Shown here piece by piece: positions 16,035 to 25,417 of a DNA stretch of 64,000 bases; the first letter of the stretch is position 1, and every line of letters begins with the position of its first letter. The notes under the pieces were generated by a model. It saw only the letters and a list, made by a program, of their open reading frames with translations, was not told the origin of the DNA and made no database searches. The translations under genes were made by a program, and so were the position numbers. This DNA is from an uncultured Bacteroidales bacterium (GTDB lineage: Bacteria; Bacteroidota; Bacteroidia; Bacteroidales; Bacteroidaceae): assembly GCA_902799685.1 (NCBI GenBank), contig CADCBO010000003.1, forward strand, positions 186,001 through 250,000, read 5' to 3'.

Positions 16035-16994
16035 ATGAACGAAGTCCCAACGACATACTTTGGACTAAACAACATCCCATACAATACAGATGTTTCGCTG
16101 TCAAAGAAATCTTGGATCAGGCAGGGGGGAGTTTGTGGCTGTTGGATAGATCCGACAAGTAAAAAGCAACTTGTAGAGGTGTGCAAGTATCTTTGTAAAA
16201 AAGGCATTGATTTCGATATAGTTGGACAAACATCCAATATCTTTTTCCACAGCACATATAATCCCGAGGCCGTTATTTCAACAATTGGGGTAAAGGATTA
16301 TGTATTAGTCAATGATATACTAACCGTAGATTGTGGTGTGTCTGTCGTCAAATTAGCGAAGGACATGCTAGAGCAGGGATATGCCGGTTTTTATGGATTG
16401 ACTGGATTGCCAGGTACAGTAGCATCTGCTATCGTTAATAATGCAAGTTGTTTTGAGTGTTCAATGTCTTCAATGCTTATTTCTGCAGATTTATTGTTGC
16501 CAGATTGCAGTATAGAGACCTGGCAAGCAAATGATTTTGGCTTTTCTCACCGTAGCTCTGTCCTGAAGCGTAAGGAGAAGTCTGGAGTAGTGCTAACAGT
16601 TAGGTTAAAACTGAAGAAAGCTGACAATCCTGAAGCAGAGAAGAAAAAAGCAGAATGGGCGATGAATTATCGACGCACTAAGCAGGAGAATAAAGGACGG
16701 AATCTGGGTAGCGTATTTGCCAGCAGAAAGATGAAAAGGAACCTCAAGAACATTGTAACGGTAATTGTACAGAATATAGCTGGCGCCATGAGGCTCATAT
16801 CAAAGCGCCGTGCACAGAAGAACATGCTTCTGTGGCTATATGGTTATAGGGATCTTGCGCCATACGTCTCAGACAGGAATGTCAACACTTTCATATGGCA
16901 AGACGAAAGAGCGGAACAGATGTTTACAAAGTACAAAGAGTTTATAGGCAAAGTGTTTGACAATGCCGTTCTGGAAATAGAAGAAAGGTTTTGA
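16035..16994 (+). CDS. MurB-like FAD-dependent enolpyruvyl-sugar reductase paralogue
   Basis: 319 aa. It keeps MurB features: a TSNIFF flavin loop, GFYGLTGLPGTVASAIVNNA (compare VENLSAIPGEVGASAVQNIG in the window's housekeeping MurB), the HRSSVLKRK counterpart of YRQSIFKNE (Arg), the GSVF serine proton donor and a C-terminal Glu-rich end. A complete housekeeping murB sits at 58662, so this copy is probably specialised. MurB reduces UDP-GlcNAc-enolpyruvate to the lactyl ether; here it may make a lactyl-ether sugar for the capsule. No MurA paralogue is in the window. It is followed after 3 bp by a pyruvyltransferase-family gene. Confidence 0.8.
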   Translation: MNEVPTTYFGLNNIPYNTDVSLSKKSWIRQGGVCGCWIDPTSKKQLVEVCKYLCKKGIDFDIVGQTSNIFFHSTYNPEAVISTIGVKDYVLVNDILTVDCGVSVVKLAKDMLEQGYAGFYGLTGLPGTVASAIVNNASCFECSMSSMLISADLLLPDCSIETWQANDFGFSHRSSVLKRKEKSGVVLTVRLKLKKADNPEAEKKKAEWAMNYRRTKQENKGRNLGSVFASRKMKRNLKNIVTVIVQNIAGAMRLISKRRAQKNMLLWLYGYRDLAPYVSDRNVNTFIWQDERAEQMFTKYKEFIGKVFDNAVLEIEERF

Positions 16995-16997
16995 TAA

Positions 16998-18098
16998 ATG
17001 AAGATAGGCATACTCACATATCATAGAGCAGAGAACTATGGAGCCTTGCTTCAGGCATACGCAATGATGACGTATCTACGGAGTTTGGGACATGATGTAT
17101 CATTCGTGGACTATTGGCCAAAATATCATTCAGACTATTTTGAGGTCTTTTCGTTGAAAGCATTTATGCGCAGTTCCTTAAAAAGTAAACTTGCAAAATT
17201 AAACCGGCTTTTGCTGATGGGACATACCCTCTACCAGCGGAAACGCACCATGCAGGAGTTTATGTCTACTCAGTTGGGATTGCCCAAACACCCCATATAC
17301 ACAGACCGTAATCTTGTTACTGAGGAGAGTTATGATGCCGTAATATATGGCAGCGATCAGATATGGCGCAAACAGAATATGGGTGGAGTAGGTTTTGATG
17401 ACTGGTATTTTGGCAGCGACAATGTACGTACTGAAAGGAAAATTGTTTATGCCGGTAGTATGGGGAAGATTGACACAGATGCCCAAGATGATAGTTATAT
17501 AAAGACACAGATGTCTAATTTTGACATTATTTCCGTTCGTGAAGGGGACTTACAAGACTATCTTGCTAAACTTAACGTTAGTTCTACTCAGGTCGTTGAC
17601 CCAGTATTTCTACTATCCAAGCTGGATTGGGATAAGATTGTTATTCCTCAATGTCATAAAGGGAGATATATCCTGTTCTATAATCTATTGAACACACAAG
17701 AAAGCATCTTATTCGCGAAACAACTTAGTCGTCAGCAAGGCTTGCCGATTTATGAAATAACTAAGAAAACATCTGTATTTAGTGGCAAATCTCATTTGAT
17801 AAATAATGCCTCTATTGGAGAGTTTCTGGGATTGCTGAAAGATGCAGAATATGTGGTGAGTAATTCTTTCCATGGGGTAGCATTCTCAATTATATATGAG
17901 AAGCAGTTTTATGCCGTAGGTATGGGGGCTAAGGCTAATCGTGTCGAGTCCTTGTTAGAGAGTGTATGTATAGCTGATCGTTATATACATTCGCATCAGA
18001 ATGTAATGTCTGTATCAGAGATTGATTATGATAAGACGAAGTCTATTATAAAATCAATTGTAGATAAATCCAAGGATTATTTATTGAAAGCATTGTAA
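16998..18098 (+). CDS. Polysaccharide pyruvyl transferase family protein
   Basis: 366 aa. The start MKIGILTYHRAENYGALLQA is the family N-terminus; YGSDQIWR (about 114-121) and SNSFHGVAFSIIYEKQF (near 290) are the conserved donor-side blocks. Members of the CsaB/WcfO-like family transfer pyruvate from PEP to sugars, usually as a ketal. Adjacent to the MurB-like gene it could supply an enolpyruvyl intermediate, though this would be atypical chemistry for the family. Confidence 0.85.
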   Translation: MKIGILTYHRAENYGALLQAYAMMTYLRSLGHDVSFVDYWPKYHSDYFEVFSLKAFMRSSLKSKLAKLNRLLLMGHTLYQRKRTMQEFMSTQLGLPKHPIYTDRNLVTEESYDAVIYGSDQIWRKQNMGGVGFDDWYFGSDNVRTERKIVYAGSMGKIDTDAQDDSYIKTQMSNFDIISVREGDLQDYLAKLNVSSTQVVDPVFLLSKLDWDKIVIPQCHKGRYILFYNLLNTQESILFAKQLSRQQGLPIYEITKKTSVFSGKSHLINNASIGEFLGLLKDAEYVVSNSFHGVAFSIIYEKQFYAVGMGAKANRVESLLESVCIADRYIHSHQNVMSVSEIDYDKTKSIIKSIVDKSKDYLLKAL

Positions 18099-18129
18099 GC
18101 TATCGGTTATGCTTTAATATCCAGTCTAA

Positions 18130-19269
18130 ATGAAGAATTCAGTATTCTACAACGTTTATATATTTTTTCTTCTGATTTTCTTTTGGAGGACGGCACTTTT
18201 TTGGTCAGATGATAATACTATGGGAGTGGAGGGAAAGGATTATATATTATATATTTCCTTGGTAATTGTAGAACTCCTTTCTTTATATTTAATAATTACT
18301 TTCAAAAAGAATAAAAGTACTGATCCTTGGATTCATAGATTGTGCTTTGGATGGGAAATCGTTATGTTGGCTGTCTTATTGTTTAATAAAGGATCAATAG
18401 GACATTATCCAAAAGTTCTGGCGTGGCCTCTTCTTTTTGAAGCAGCATATTTGATTGTTAAGAGTGATTTCAGAATGATAAAGAGTTTCAGGAGAGCTTA
18501 TTATGTTGTTCTTTTATTTGGCGCGTATGTCTTTGTTAAGAGCATGATTGCAACTCAATTCTCAAGACAATCAAACATGATATATTTTCTCATATTGCCT
18601 GTACCCATCATTTTGTTGAATATCAGTTCAACATGGAGATTCAGAATTCTGATATTGACATCATTCTTTGCTTTATTGTCAATGAAGCGTTCTATGATTC
18701 TTGTAATCTTTCTGTTTTGGGCTATATATGGTTTTAAATATTTGTTAAGTAATGGAAAGAAAAGCTTGGCAATAACGTTGATGGTGGCTTTTATTGGTGT
18801 TTCATACGGTATTGTCAAAGTGGTTGACAATATTACTGGTGGTGGTTTAAGTATCAGGACAGTTGACTATGAAAAGGAAGACATAACCAATGGCCGTGTG
18901 ACAATTTATACTGTTACATGGGAAATGATAGCAGAATCAACCAAGGCTCAACTAATTCTTGGACATGGACATAACTCGGTTCTCAAAGATTCTCCTTTGG
19001 AAAAGTCAGCACATGATGATTTCTTGGAGATTATTTATGACTATGGCATAATTGCCTTAATGCTTTATTTGGGATTTTGGATATATGTTGTTAAACAGTT
19101 TTTTTTCCATTACCGCAACGACACGATATATTTTATACCATATGCTTTGTCAATCTGTTTTTTTGCTGTAATGGCTGTTGTAAGTCAGTTGGTAGTTTAT
19201 GTTAATTATTTCTTGTATCTGGTTATGTTCTGGGGTATCGTACAAGCGGCAAAAGAAGGTGATAGATAA
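18130..19269 (+). CDS. Wzy-like polysaccharide polymerase
   Basis: 379 aa with about 10-11 hydrophobic helices and a large loop holding LGHGHNSVLKDS...SAHDDFLEIIYDYG, the pattern typical of O-antigen polymerase/ligase (Wzy/WaaL) loops. No other polymerase candidate lies in the locus. It would join repeat units at the periplasmic face, paired with the flippase at 8420. Confidence 0.8.
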   Translation: MKNSVFYNVYIFFLLIFFWRTALFWSDDNTMGVEGKDYILYISLVIVELLSLYLIITFKKNKSTDPWIHRLCFGWEIVMLAVLLFNKGSIGHYPKVLAWPLLFEAAYLIVKSDFRMIKSFRRAYYVVLLFGAYVFVKSMIATQFSRQSNMIYFLILPVPIILLNISSTWRFRILILTSFFALLSMKRSMILVIFLFWAIYGFKYLLSNGKKSLAITLMVAFIGVSYGIVKVVDNITGGGLSIRTVDYEKEDITNGRVTIYTVTWEMIAESTKAQLILGHGHNSVLKDSPLEKSAHDDFLEIIYDYGIIALMLYLGFWIYVVKQFFFHYRNDTIYFIPYALSICFFAVMAVVSQLVVYVNYFLYLVMFWGIVQAAKEGDR

Positions 19270-19295
19270 ATAGCTAAATCAGTTGTAAGATTATA

Positions 19296-20438
19296 ATGAA
19301 GATAGTTATTATAGCAAACGGATATCCTAATAAGCATGATCCGCAATGGGGATGTTTTGAAAAGGATCAGGCTGTGGCTCTAAAGAACCTTGGTCATGAT
19401 GTTTGCATCATGTATGTTGACAGACGCTTCCGCACATATTGGCGTAAAATAGGGCTGAGACGTTTCAGAGACAATGGTATTGCAGTCTTTGGCATTTTCT
19501 TGTGCCCCACATTTGGTATGAGTAAGGTGTTCCCGAAATTGTTTCGCAGATGGTTTTCTCTGATGCAGGGACTGGTATTCAAGAGCTTACTGAAGCACTG
19601 GGGGAAACCGGATATCATTTATGCCCATTATCTGTACAATATCGCTTATACCACTGAATTAAAAGAGAAATATGGCATACCACTTGTGGGCATAGAACAC
19701 TGGAGCGAACTGACAAAGAGTGAACTCAGTCCACTGCTTCGCTTTTGGGGAGAAACTGCCTATTGCAAGGCCGATAAAATCCTTGCCGTATCAGAGTCAT
19801 TACGTTCTCATATTAAGAGACATTTCGATAAGGACTCCACGGTGGTATATGATATGCTTGGTCCGGAATTTATGTCTGTTACTATACCGGAACATTCCCT
19901 CAACGGTAACTTCACTTTTGTTGCGGTTGGAAGTCTGATTCAAAGAAAGGGCTACGACATACTTATTGAGGCGTTCAGGCAATCTGGACTTTCACAATCT
20001 GGTTGTAAGGTTGTCATAGTAGGATCAGGTCCGGAATATGACAATCTGAAAAGTCAAATTCAGTGTGCAAACTTACATGATAGTGTTTTACTAGCAGGCA
20101 GGAAGAGCAAGGAAGAGATTCTTTCAATCCTAACGAATAGTCATGCTTTCATATTGTCATCGAGAGCTGAGACTTTCGGTGTTGCGTGTATCGAAGCACT
20201 ATCTCAGGGACTTCCCTGTATTGCTACTATCTGTGGCGGTCCTGAAGAGTATATCAATGATGGTAATGGAATATTGATTCCGGTCAATGATGTCGCAGCT
20301 TTAGTATCCGCGATGAAGACGATGTATGAAAACTATTGTCTCTATGACTATGCAACTATCGCAGCCGAAACTCGCCGTCGTTTCAGTCCACAGACCGTAG
20401 CAAAACAACTGACAGATATTTTTAAAGAGATTATATGA
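19296..20438 (+). CDS. Glycosyltransferase, GT4/GT-B fold
   Basis: 380 aa. N-terminal GYPNKHDPQWGCFEKDQAVAL and C-terminal RAETFGVACIEALSQGLPCI contain the E-x7-E motif of retaining GT4 enzymes; FVAVGSLIQRKGYDILIEA is the mid-domain linker block. It adds one sugar of the repeat unit. It is the only clear processive-sugar glycosyltransferase in the window apart from the initiating PglC-like enzyme, so some transferases may be encoded elsewhere or hidden in other families. The stop overlaps the next start by 4 nt. Confidence 0.85.
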   Translation: MKIVIIANGYPNKHDPQWGCFEKDQAVALKNLGHDVCIMYVDRRFRTYWRKIGLRRFRDNGIAVFGIFLCPTFGMSKVFPKLFRRWFSLMQGLVFKSLLKHWGKPDIIYAHYLYNIAYTTELKEKYGIPLVGIEHWSELTKSELSPLLRFWGETAYCKADKILAVSESLRSHIKRHFDKDSTVVYDMLGPEFMSVTIPEHSLNGNFTFVAVGSLIQRKGYDILIEAFRQSGLSQSGCKVVIVGSGPEYDNLKSQIQCANLHDSVLLAGRKSKEEILSILTNSHAFILSSRAETFGVACIEALSQGLPCIATICGGPEEYINDGNGILIPVNDVAALVSAMKTMYENYCLYDYATIAAETRRRFSPQTVAKQLTDIFKEII

Positions 20439-21052
20439 AAAAGTTAAGTATAACATACCGCCTATTACGTCGTATGGGGCTGAACTACCCTGAGGAGGAA
20501 TACGGAAATGTGACACTATGGCAGGTAGTGAAACGTACTTGCAAGACTCTGCGCGACGCGTTCCTGTTGCGCCATGTAATGAATTCAGCCCTTTTATCAC
20601 CGTTGTTGGCTCGCAAAATTCGTCCTTGGGTGTTGCGCAAGATAGGTTGTCATGTGGGTAAGGATGTCTTTGTCGGATCACAAGTCTGGATAGATGCCGG
20701 ACATGCTGACTTGATTTATATTGAAGACCATGCCCATGTTGGCGGTCGCGCGATATTGCTTTGCCATAAGCACGACTTGAGCAACTATTATGTTGGTGAT
20801 GACTATGCTAAGCTGCCTTACAAGACTGGTGAGATACATTTGGGTAGAGGCTGTTCCACTGGCACTGACACAATCATTATGCCAGGCGTAAGTATAGGTG
20901 AAGGAGCCGTCGTCGGGGCAGGTTCGCTTATAACAAAAGATATTCCAGCCTGGACTATCGCTGTAGGCCGCCCGGCTAAAGTGGTGAAGAATATTCCAGA
21001 AAGAGATTCTGATTATGTAAAAAAGCAAGAGAATGAACATACTTACCTTTGA
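20435..21052 (+). CDS. Hexapeptide-repeat O- or N-acyltransferase
   Basis: 205 aa; left-handed beta-helix repeats run from GCHVGKDVFVGSQVWI to GEGAVVGAGSLITKDIPAW, with the catalytic-type histidine region CHKHDLSN and the IAVGRPAKVVKN cap. WcaF/NodL/DapH-like acetyltransferase, probably O-acetylating the repeat unit or a nucleotide sugar. Both ends overlap neighbours, indicating tight translational coupling. Confidence 0.82.
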   Translation: MKKLSITYRLLRRMGLNYPEEEYGNVTLWQVVKRTCKTLRDAFLLRHVMNSALLSPLLARKIRPWVLRKIGCHVGKDVFVGSQVWIDAGHADLIYIEDHAHVGGRAILLCHKHDLSNYYVGDDYAKLPYKTGEIHLGRGCSTGTDTIIMPGVSIGEGAVVGAGSLITKDIPAWTIAVGRPAKVVKNIPERDSDYVKKQENEHTYL

Positions 21053-21911
21053 TACAGAAGAGTGGTACTTTGAAAAGAACGTACACGGTGGCCGGGACTG
21101 GAAATACAGGCAGTTTGATGAATCGCTTGACCGTCTGCTGCCAGCTCTTGATAAGCGTGGACTGAAAGCAACATTCTTTTGCTTGGGCAAGATGGCGACT
21201 GACTATCCCTATGTAGTCAAGAAAATACATTCTGCCGGACATGAAATAGGCTGCCACTCACATACCCATACATGGATGAACAAGTTGACGGCAGAGGAGG
21301 CTTTGGCTGACACCCGTCAGGCTGTGGATGCGCTTGAACAACTTATCGGCGAGAAGGTTAAGAGTTATCGTGCTCCGGCTTTTTCTGTCGGCGAGACTAA
21401 TACATGGTTCTTTGAGATATTGGCTGAATGTGGAATTACCAGGGATGCATCAGTCTTTCCTGCGTCACGCGAATTAGGTGGCTTTAAAAGTTATGGCAGT
21501 GCAGAACCTGCTACCATTCAGTATGGCAATGCCATTATACATGAATTTCCGGTAAACACCATGCAGCTATTTGGAAAACATATAGTATGCACAGGTGGAG
21601 GATATTTTCGCATATTTCCATACTGGCTGATTCATCACTTGGTAAAGGATAAAGAATATGCGATATTCTATTTCCATTTGGCTGACTTACTGGATGAAAA
21701 ACGCCCGCGTCTGTCCCGTGAGCAGTATGAACGTTATTTCAAGGAACCTGGTACATTCCTGAACCGTTGGAAGCGACAATTAAAGACAAACATTGGTGTG
21801 TCAGGCGCTTTTGCGAAACTGGAGCGTTTACTAGATGCAGAGCAATTTGTGAACATTGACAAAGCTGACTCATTTATTGACTGGACTACAAAACGAACAG
21901 TGAAGCTTTAA
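21033..21911 (+). CDS. Polysaccharide deacetylase (NodB domain)
   Basis: 292 aa. The NodB motifs TFDTEEWYF (5-13) and GCHSHTHTW (about 74-82) provide the Asp/His/His metal site, and RAPAFSVGE and FYFHLADL are later motifs. The C-terminal half resembles the DUF3473-type extension of cytoplasmic deacetylases from exopolysaccharide loci. No signal peptide, so it probably acts on a lipid-linked or nucleotide sugar. It starts 20 nt inside the preceding acyltransferase gene. Confidence 0.85.
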   Translation: MNILTFDTEEWYFEKNVHGGRDWKYRQFDESLDRLLPALDKRGLKATFFCLGKMATDYPYVVKKIHSAGHEIGCHSHTHTWMNKLTAEEALADTRQAVDALEQLIGEKVKSYRAPAFSVGETNTWFFEILAECGITRDASVFPASRELGGFKSYGSAEPATIQYGNAIIHEFPVNTMQLFGKHIVCTGGGYFRIFPYWLIHHLVKDKEYAIFYFHLADLLDEKRPRLSREQYERYFKEPGTFLNRWKRQLKTNIGVSGAFAKLERLLDAEQFVNIDKADSFIDWTTKRTVKL

Positions 21912-21934
21912 TTGCTGACGAAAGGGACTTCATA

Positions 21935-22981
21935 ATGAAACAGAGAATAGAATATATAGACTTAGCCAAGGGATTGTGCATTACGCTGGTGGTGTTCTAT
22001 CATTTTTTTACCATCCTGCATGACTGTCCGCCATTCATACGGTCACTGTCCGTGTTCAGGATGCCACTTTACTTCTTTCTATCAGGACTCTTCTTCAAAG
22101 AGTATGAGGGTTTTGTCGGTTTCCTGAAAAGGAAGGTGAATAAGCTGCTCATTCCTTTTGCCTTTTTCTATCTTGTTACGTCGTTTGCATTGCCCAATCT
22201 TCTGTACTATGGATTTGGCTTCACGGTGAGAAATACGGAATCATTGGGTATCAGCGGCCTTTGGGCCTTCATTAATCAGGAGGATTTTTCAAACAACCCT
22301 ATATGGTTCCTTTGGGTACTATTCCTCGTAAACATCTATTTCTATGCAATACTTGTACCTGCGAAGAGACTGACTTCTAATCCCAGAAGTGTGGCGGCCA
22401 TTGTCACTGTGGTGTGTTTCGCCATCGGCTTTACCGGATCTGTATTGCTGGGAGGAAAGCATATTATGTGTGCGTTTATGGACTCAGCGATGTCAGCTTT
22501 GCCATTTTTTGCCATAGGTTATCTGTTCAACCGTTTCACAGACATCTTGGTACCAAACCGATGGGACAAGTTTTTGCCTATTTTCATTGTGGCCTGTTTT
22601 GCGCTCACATTTTATGTTGGGGGAAAGTGCAGTTATCGCGTCAATAGTTACCAAATTCATCCGATAATGCAGTACGTCTGTGGCATGACGGGTACGCTGG
22701 GCATCATCTTTACAGCTAAGATGCTGCATACACTGCCTTTCGTTACATATTGGGGACGCTACTCAATTATGATTCTCTGTACGCATGGCCTGTTGATCCA
22801 TTTCTTGATGCTATTTGTGCGGCATGCGCATATTCATATGCCCAGCATGATTATGGCTATCGTTCTGTTGCCGGTAGTCATGTTCAGTTACCAGTTGATT
22901 ATACCACTGATGAAGAAATACCTGCCGCATGTGACGGCTCAGAAAGATGTGATTAAAATTAAAGAAAACAATATACAATGA
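21935..22981 (+). CDS. Acyltransferase family 3 (OafA-like) membrane protein
   Basis: 348 aa. It starts RIEYIDLAKGLCITLVVFYH, the acyltransferase-3 signature, followed by FRMPLYFFLSGLFF and about 10 membrane helices. These integral membrane enzymes acetylate or otherwise acylate surface glycans. The stop overlaps the PglD-like start by 4 nt. Confidence 0.87.
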   Translation: MKQRIEYIDLAKGLCITLVVFYHFFTILHDCPPFIRSLSVFRMPLYFFLSGLFFKEYEGFVGFLKRKVNKLLIPFAFFYLVTSFALPNLLYYGFGFTVRNTESLGISGLWAFINQEDFSNNPIWFLWVLFLVNIYFYAILVPAKRLTSNPRSVAAIVTVVCFAIGFTGSVLLGGKHIMCAFMDSAMSALPFFAIGYLFNRFTDILVPNRWDKFLPIFIVACFALTFYVGGKCSYRVNSYQIHPIMQYVCGMTGTLGIIFTAKMLHTLPFVTYWGRYSIMILCTHGLLIHFLMLFVRHAHIHMPSMIMAIVLLPVVMFSYQLIIPLMKKYLPHVTAQKDVIKIKENNIQ

Positions 22982-23607
22982 AACAACTGATTATCATAGG
23001 AGCCGGCGGCATGGGCCGCACGCTATACAGTAACATCCTGGAGAGCCGAGGCTATGGTGAATCATTTGTGGTGAAGGGATTTATTGATGATGACCTCCAT
23101 GCCCTGGATGGTTTTAATTACTATCCTCCCGTTGTAGGAAAGATCAGTGATTATATTCCGGAGGCGGATGATGTGTTTGTATGCTCAATAGGAGGTGCTT
23201 CACGTAGGCCTTGCATGGAGAGTATCATTAGCCGTGGCGGTGAGTTTATAAATATCATTCATCGTACGGCACGTCTGCTTACTAATGTGGCGATAGGCCA
23301 GGGTAACTTTATTGGGGCCGATACGGTGATTGGAAACGATGTGGTAATAGGTAACTACAACATGATTCAGTCATATACCATTATAGGGCACGATGCCCGT
23401 ATAGGTAATTTTAACCGCATTGATACCAGAGTGACCTGTGTGGGGGGTATTGTAATTGAGGATGAGGTAAACATTTACACATCGGCCGTAATCAACCATA
23501 AGGTAACTGTGGAAAGTAAGTCAAGTGTGGCTGCATTGAGCTTTGTGATCAAGGATGTGAAAGCTGGGACTACCGTTATTGGTAACCCGGCGAAGAAACT
23601 GATGTGA
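22978..23607 (+). CDS. PglD/NeuD-like amino-sugar N-acyltransferase
   Basis: 209 aa. A Rossmann-like N-terminal domain (LIIIGAGGMGRTLYSNIL) precedes hexapeptide repeats with GHDARIGNFNRID holding the catalytic-type His, and the GNPAKKLM end, as in PglD that acetylates UDP-4-amino sugars. With an ACP gene directly downstream, the donor here may be an acyl-ACP rather than acetyl-CoA. Partners PglC-like and PglE-like proteins are encoded at 28144 and 28765. Confidence 0.85.
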   Translation: MKQLIIIGAGGMGRTLYSNILESRGYGESFVVKGFIDDDLHALDGFNYYPPVVGKISDYIPEADDVFVCSIGGASRRPCMESIISRGGEFINIIHRTARLLTNVAIGQGNFIGADTVIGNDVVIGNYNMIQSYTIIGHDARIGNFNRIDTRVTCVGGIVIEDEVNIYTSAVINHKVTVESKSSVAALSFVIKDVKAGTTVIGNPAKKLM

Positions 23608-23644
23608 TGAAATTGAAAATTAAAAATTAAAAGTTGAAATATAT
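23608..23644 (+). repeat. AT-rich AATTGAAAATT intergenic repeat
   Basis: The 37-bp gap is made of AATTGAAAATTAAAAATTAA-type runs, a degenerate member of the same repeat class seen at 36591, 45852, 60411 and 62352. A similar run fills 24616-24649. Confidence 0.6.
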
Positions 23645-23884
23645 ATGGAGATTGAAGAATTTGTTGAGAATTTTGCCGGTCAGTTTGTAGATACGGATTT
23701 GAACGTATTCAGCAAGGACACGGTTTTTCATGAGCTGGATGAGTATTCATCGTTGATAGCTCTGATGGTTATTTCCATGATTGATGAGGTATATGGGGTG
23801 ACAGTTGAGTATGATGATATGGCTGCAGCTGTGACCATTGAGGATCTGTTCAATACTGTAAAAAGACTGAAGGGAGAACAATGA
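23645..23884 (+). CDS. Acyl carrier protein (first of two in the operon)
   Basis: 79 aa, acidic, four-helix ACP pattern. The attachment site is atypical: YSSLIALMVI, so S36 is followed by Leu but the canonical preceding Asp is replaced by Ser. Not the housekeeping AcpP. It probably carries an acyl group for the capsule-specific route with the reductase, KAS III and ligase downstream. The stop overlaps the next start by 4 nt. Confidence 0.8.
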   Translation: MEIEEFVENFAGQFVDTDLNVFSKDTVFHELDEYSSLIALMVISMIDEVYGVTVEYDDMAAAVTIEDLFNTVKRLKGEQ

Positions 23885-24618
23885 CTGAGGCGTACAATCC
23901 ATTCTCACTTGCGGGTAAGACGGTTCTGGTTACCGGTGCATCATCAGGTATAGGCAGAGCCACGGCGATAGAGTGCTCGCGGTTAGGGGCTACAGTGGTG
24001 GCTACGGGACGTGATGAGGCACGGCTTGGTGAGACTATGGCCGCACTGACAGGTAAGGGGCATGTATCGATACAGGCTGACCTTACCAAGGCTGAAGACG
24101 TGTCAAGGCTGGTGCAGGAGATGCCACAGATAGACGGCTTGGTCTGCAACGCAGGGATTACGCGTAGAAGGCCGATAAGCTTTGTCAAGGAGGATGAGCT
24201 GCAGGAGGTGTTTAACACAAACACTTTTGCATGCTTTACACTGACCAAGGCCATAATGAAAGCCAGGAAGATGAACCGTGGCGGTTCTATGGTGTTTGTC
24301 TCATCCATGGCTGCCCGTCAGGTGACGCCTGGCAATGCCATGTATGCTGCGTCAAAGGCTGCGGTTGAATCATTTGCCAGGTCATGTGCGCTGGAATATG
24401 CGCCGATGCAGATACGTTCTAACGCAATACTGCCGGGTATGGTTGAGACGCCGATGAACAATGAAGGCGGGCTTTCAGCCGAGGCTATTGAACGTGACAA
24501 GCAGAATTATCTGATGAAACGCTATGGAAAGCCGGAGGAGATTGCTTGGGGAATAATATATCTGTTGTCTGATGCTGGTGCTTGGAGCAGTGGCACATCG
24601 ATGGAAATAACTTGTTAA
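23881..24618 (+). CDS. FabG-like short-chain dehydrogenase/reductase
   Basis: 245 aa SDR: VTGASSGIGRA cofactor loop, VCNAG, serine in FVSSMAA and the MYAASKAA active-site Tyr/Lys. Closest in feel to 3-oxoacyl-ACP reductases. Being coupled to an ACP gene, it likely reduces a 3-oxoacyl-ACP to the 3-hydroxy form. Confidence 0.82.
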   Translation: MTEAYNPFSLAGKTVLVTGASSGIGRATAIECSRLGATVVATGRDEARLGETMAALTGKGHVSIQADLTKAEDVSRLVQEMPQIDGLVCNAGITRRRPISFVKEDELQEVFNTNTFACFTLTKAIMKARKMNRGGSMVFVSSMAARQVTPGNAMYAASKAAVESFARSCALEYAPMQIRSNAILPGMVETPMNNEGGLSAEAIERDKQNYLMKRYGKPEEIAWGIIYLLSDAGAWSSGTSMEITC

Positions 24619-24649
24619 TTGAAAATTGAAAGTTGAAAATTTTGAATTG

Positions 24650-25408
24650 ATGGGTGGATTATTGTGTAATAAGGTTTGCATCATAACTGGTGCTGCACAG
24701 GGAATAGGTAAGGGGATTGCGGAACAGTTTGCGGCGGATGGAGCAATTGTCTATGCTTGTGACTTACGCGAAGGAAGCATGGATGAGTGGTCAAAGGAAT
24801 GCTCTGCAAAAACTAGCACTCGTGTTGTTCCTATGTACTTTGATGTGTGTGACGCGACTGCAGTGAAGAACGCCTTTATGGCAATTTTCAAGGCTGAAGG
24901 GCGTATTGACGTGCTGGTGAACAATGCCGGCGTGGTGTTTAACCGTAGGATTGGCATGATACGTCGTGATGAGACGGAACTGATGTTCCGCGTGAATGTG
25001 ATAGCAGTCATTGAGATGGTGCAGCTGGTATCACGGTTGATGGCCAGAAATGGTGGCGGATCAATTGTCAATATTGCATCGGTTACGGCACAGATAGGTT
25101 CACCGGGACAGTCGGCATATTCGGCTACCAAGGGGGCTGTAATATCGTTTACAAAGTCTGCAGCCAAGGAACTGGCATCACAAGGCATACGTGTGAATGC
25201 GGTGGCTCCCGGTATCGTAAAGACAGAACGTTTTGCAGAACTATATGAGAGTGAAGGGAAGAAAATTGATGATAGGATTTCACGTATAGCATTGGGCCGA
25301 CTAGGTACGCCCCAGGATATAGCTAATGCTTGTACTTTCCTGGCATCAGACAGGTCATCTTATATATCTGGTGAGATTCTGGGGGTGAATGGGTGCGCTT
25401 CAATTTAA
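24650..25408 (+). CDS. Second FabG-like short-chain dehydrogenase/reductase
   Basis: 252 aa from ATG 24650 (a TTG at 24626 lies inside the intergenic repeat and is not used here). It has ITGAAQGIGKG, NNAGV, NIASVTA and the AYSATKGA active-site Tyr/Lys. The C-terminal SSYISGEILGVNGCASI is typical of FabG. The presence of two SDRs suggests two reductions or different chain positions; one may act on a sugar instead. Confidence 0.82.
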   Translation: MGGLLCNKVCIITGAAQGIGKGIAEQFAADGAIVYACDLREGSMDEWSKECSAKTSTRVVPMYFDVCDATAVKNAFMAIFKAEGRIDVLVNNAGVVFNRRIGMIRRDETELMFRVNVIAVIEMVQLVSRLMARNGGGSIVNIASVTAQIGSPGQSAYSATKGAVISFTKSAAKELASQGIRVNAVAPGIVKTERFAELYESEGKKIDDRISRIALGRLGTPQDIANACTFLASDRSSYISGEILGVNGCASI

Positions 25409-25417
25409 TTGGGTTTG

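Noticed and set aside
24626..24649. TTG start for the second SDR
   Set aside because: The extra codons are the AATTGAAAATT intergenic repeat; the ATG at 24650 gives a normal SDR N-terminus.
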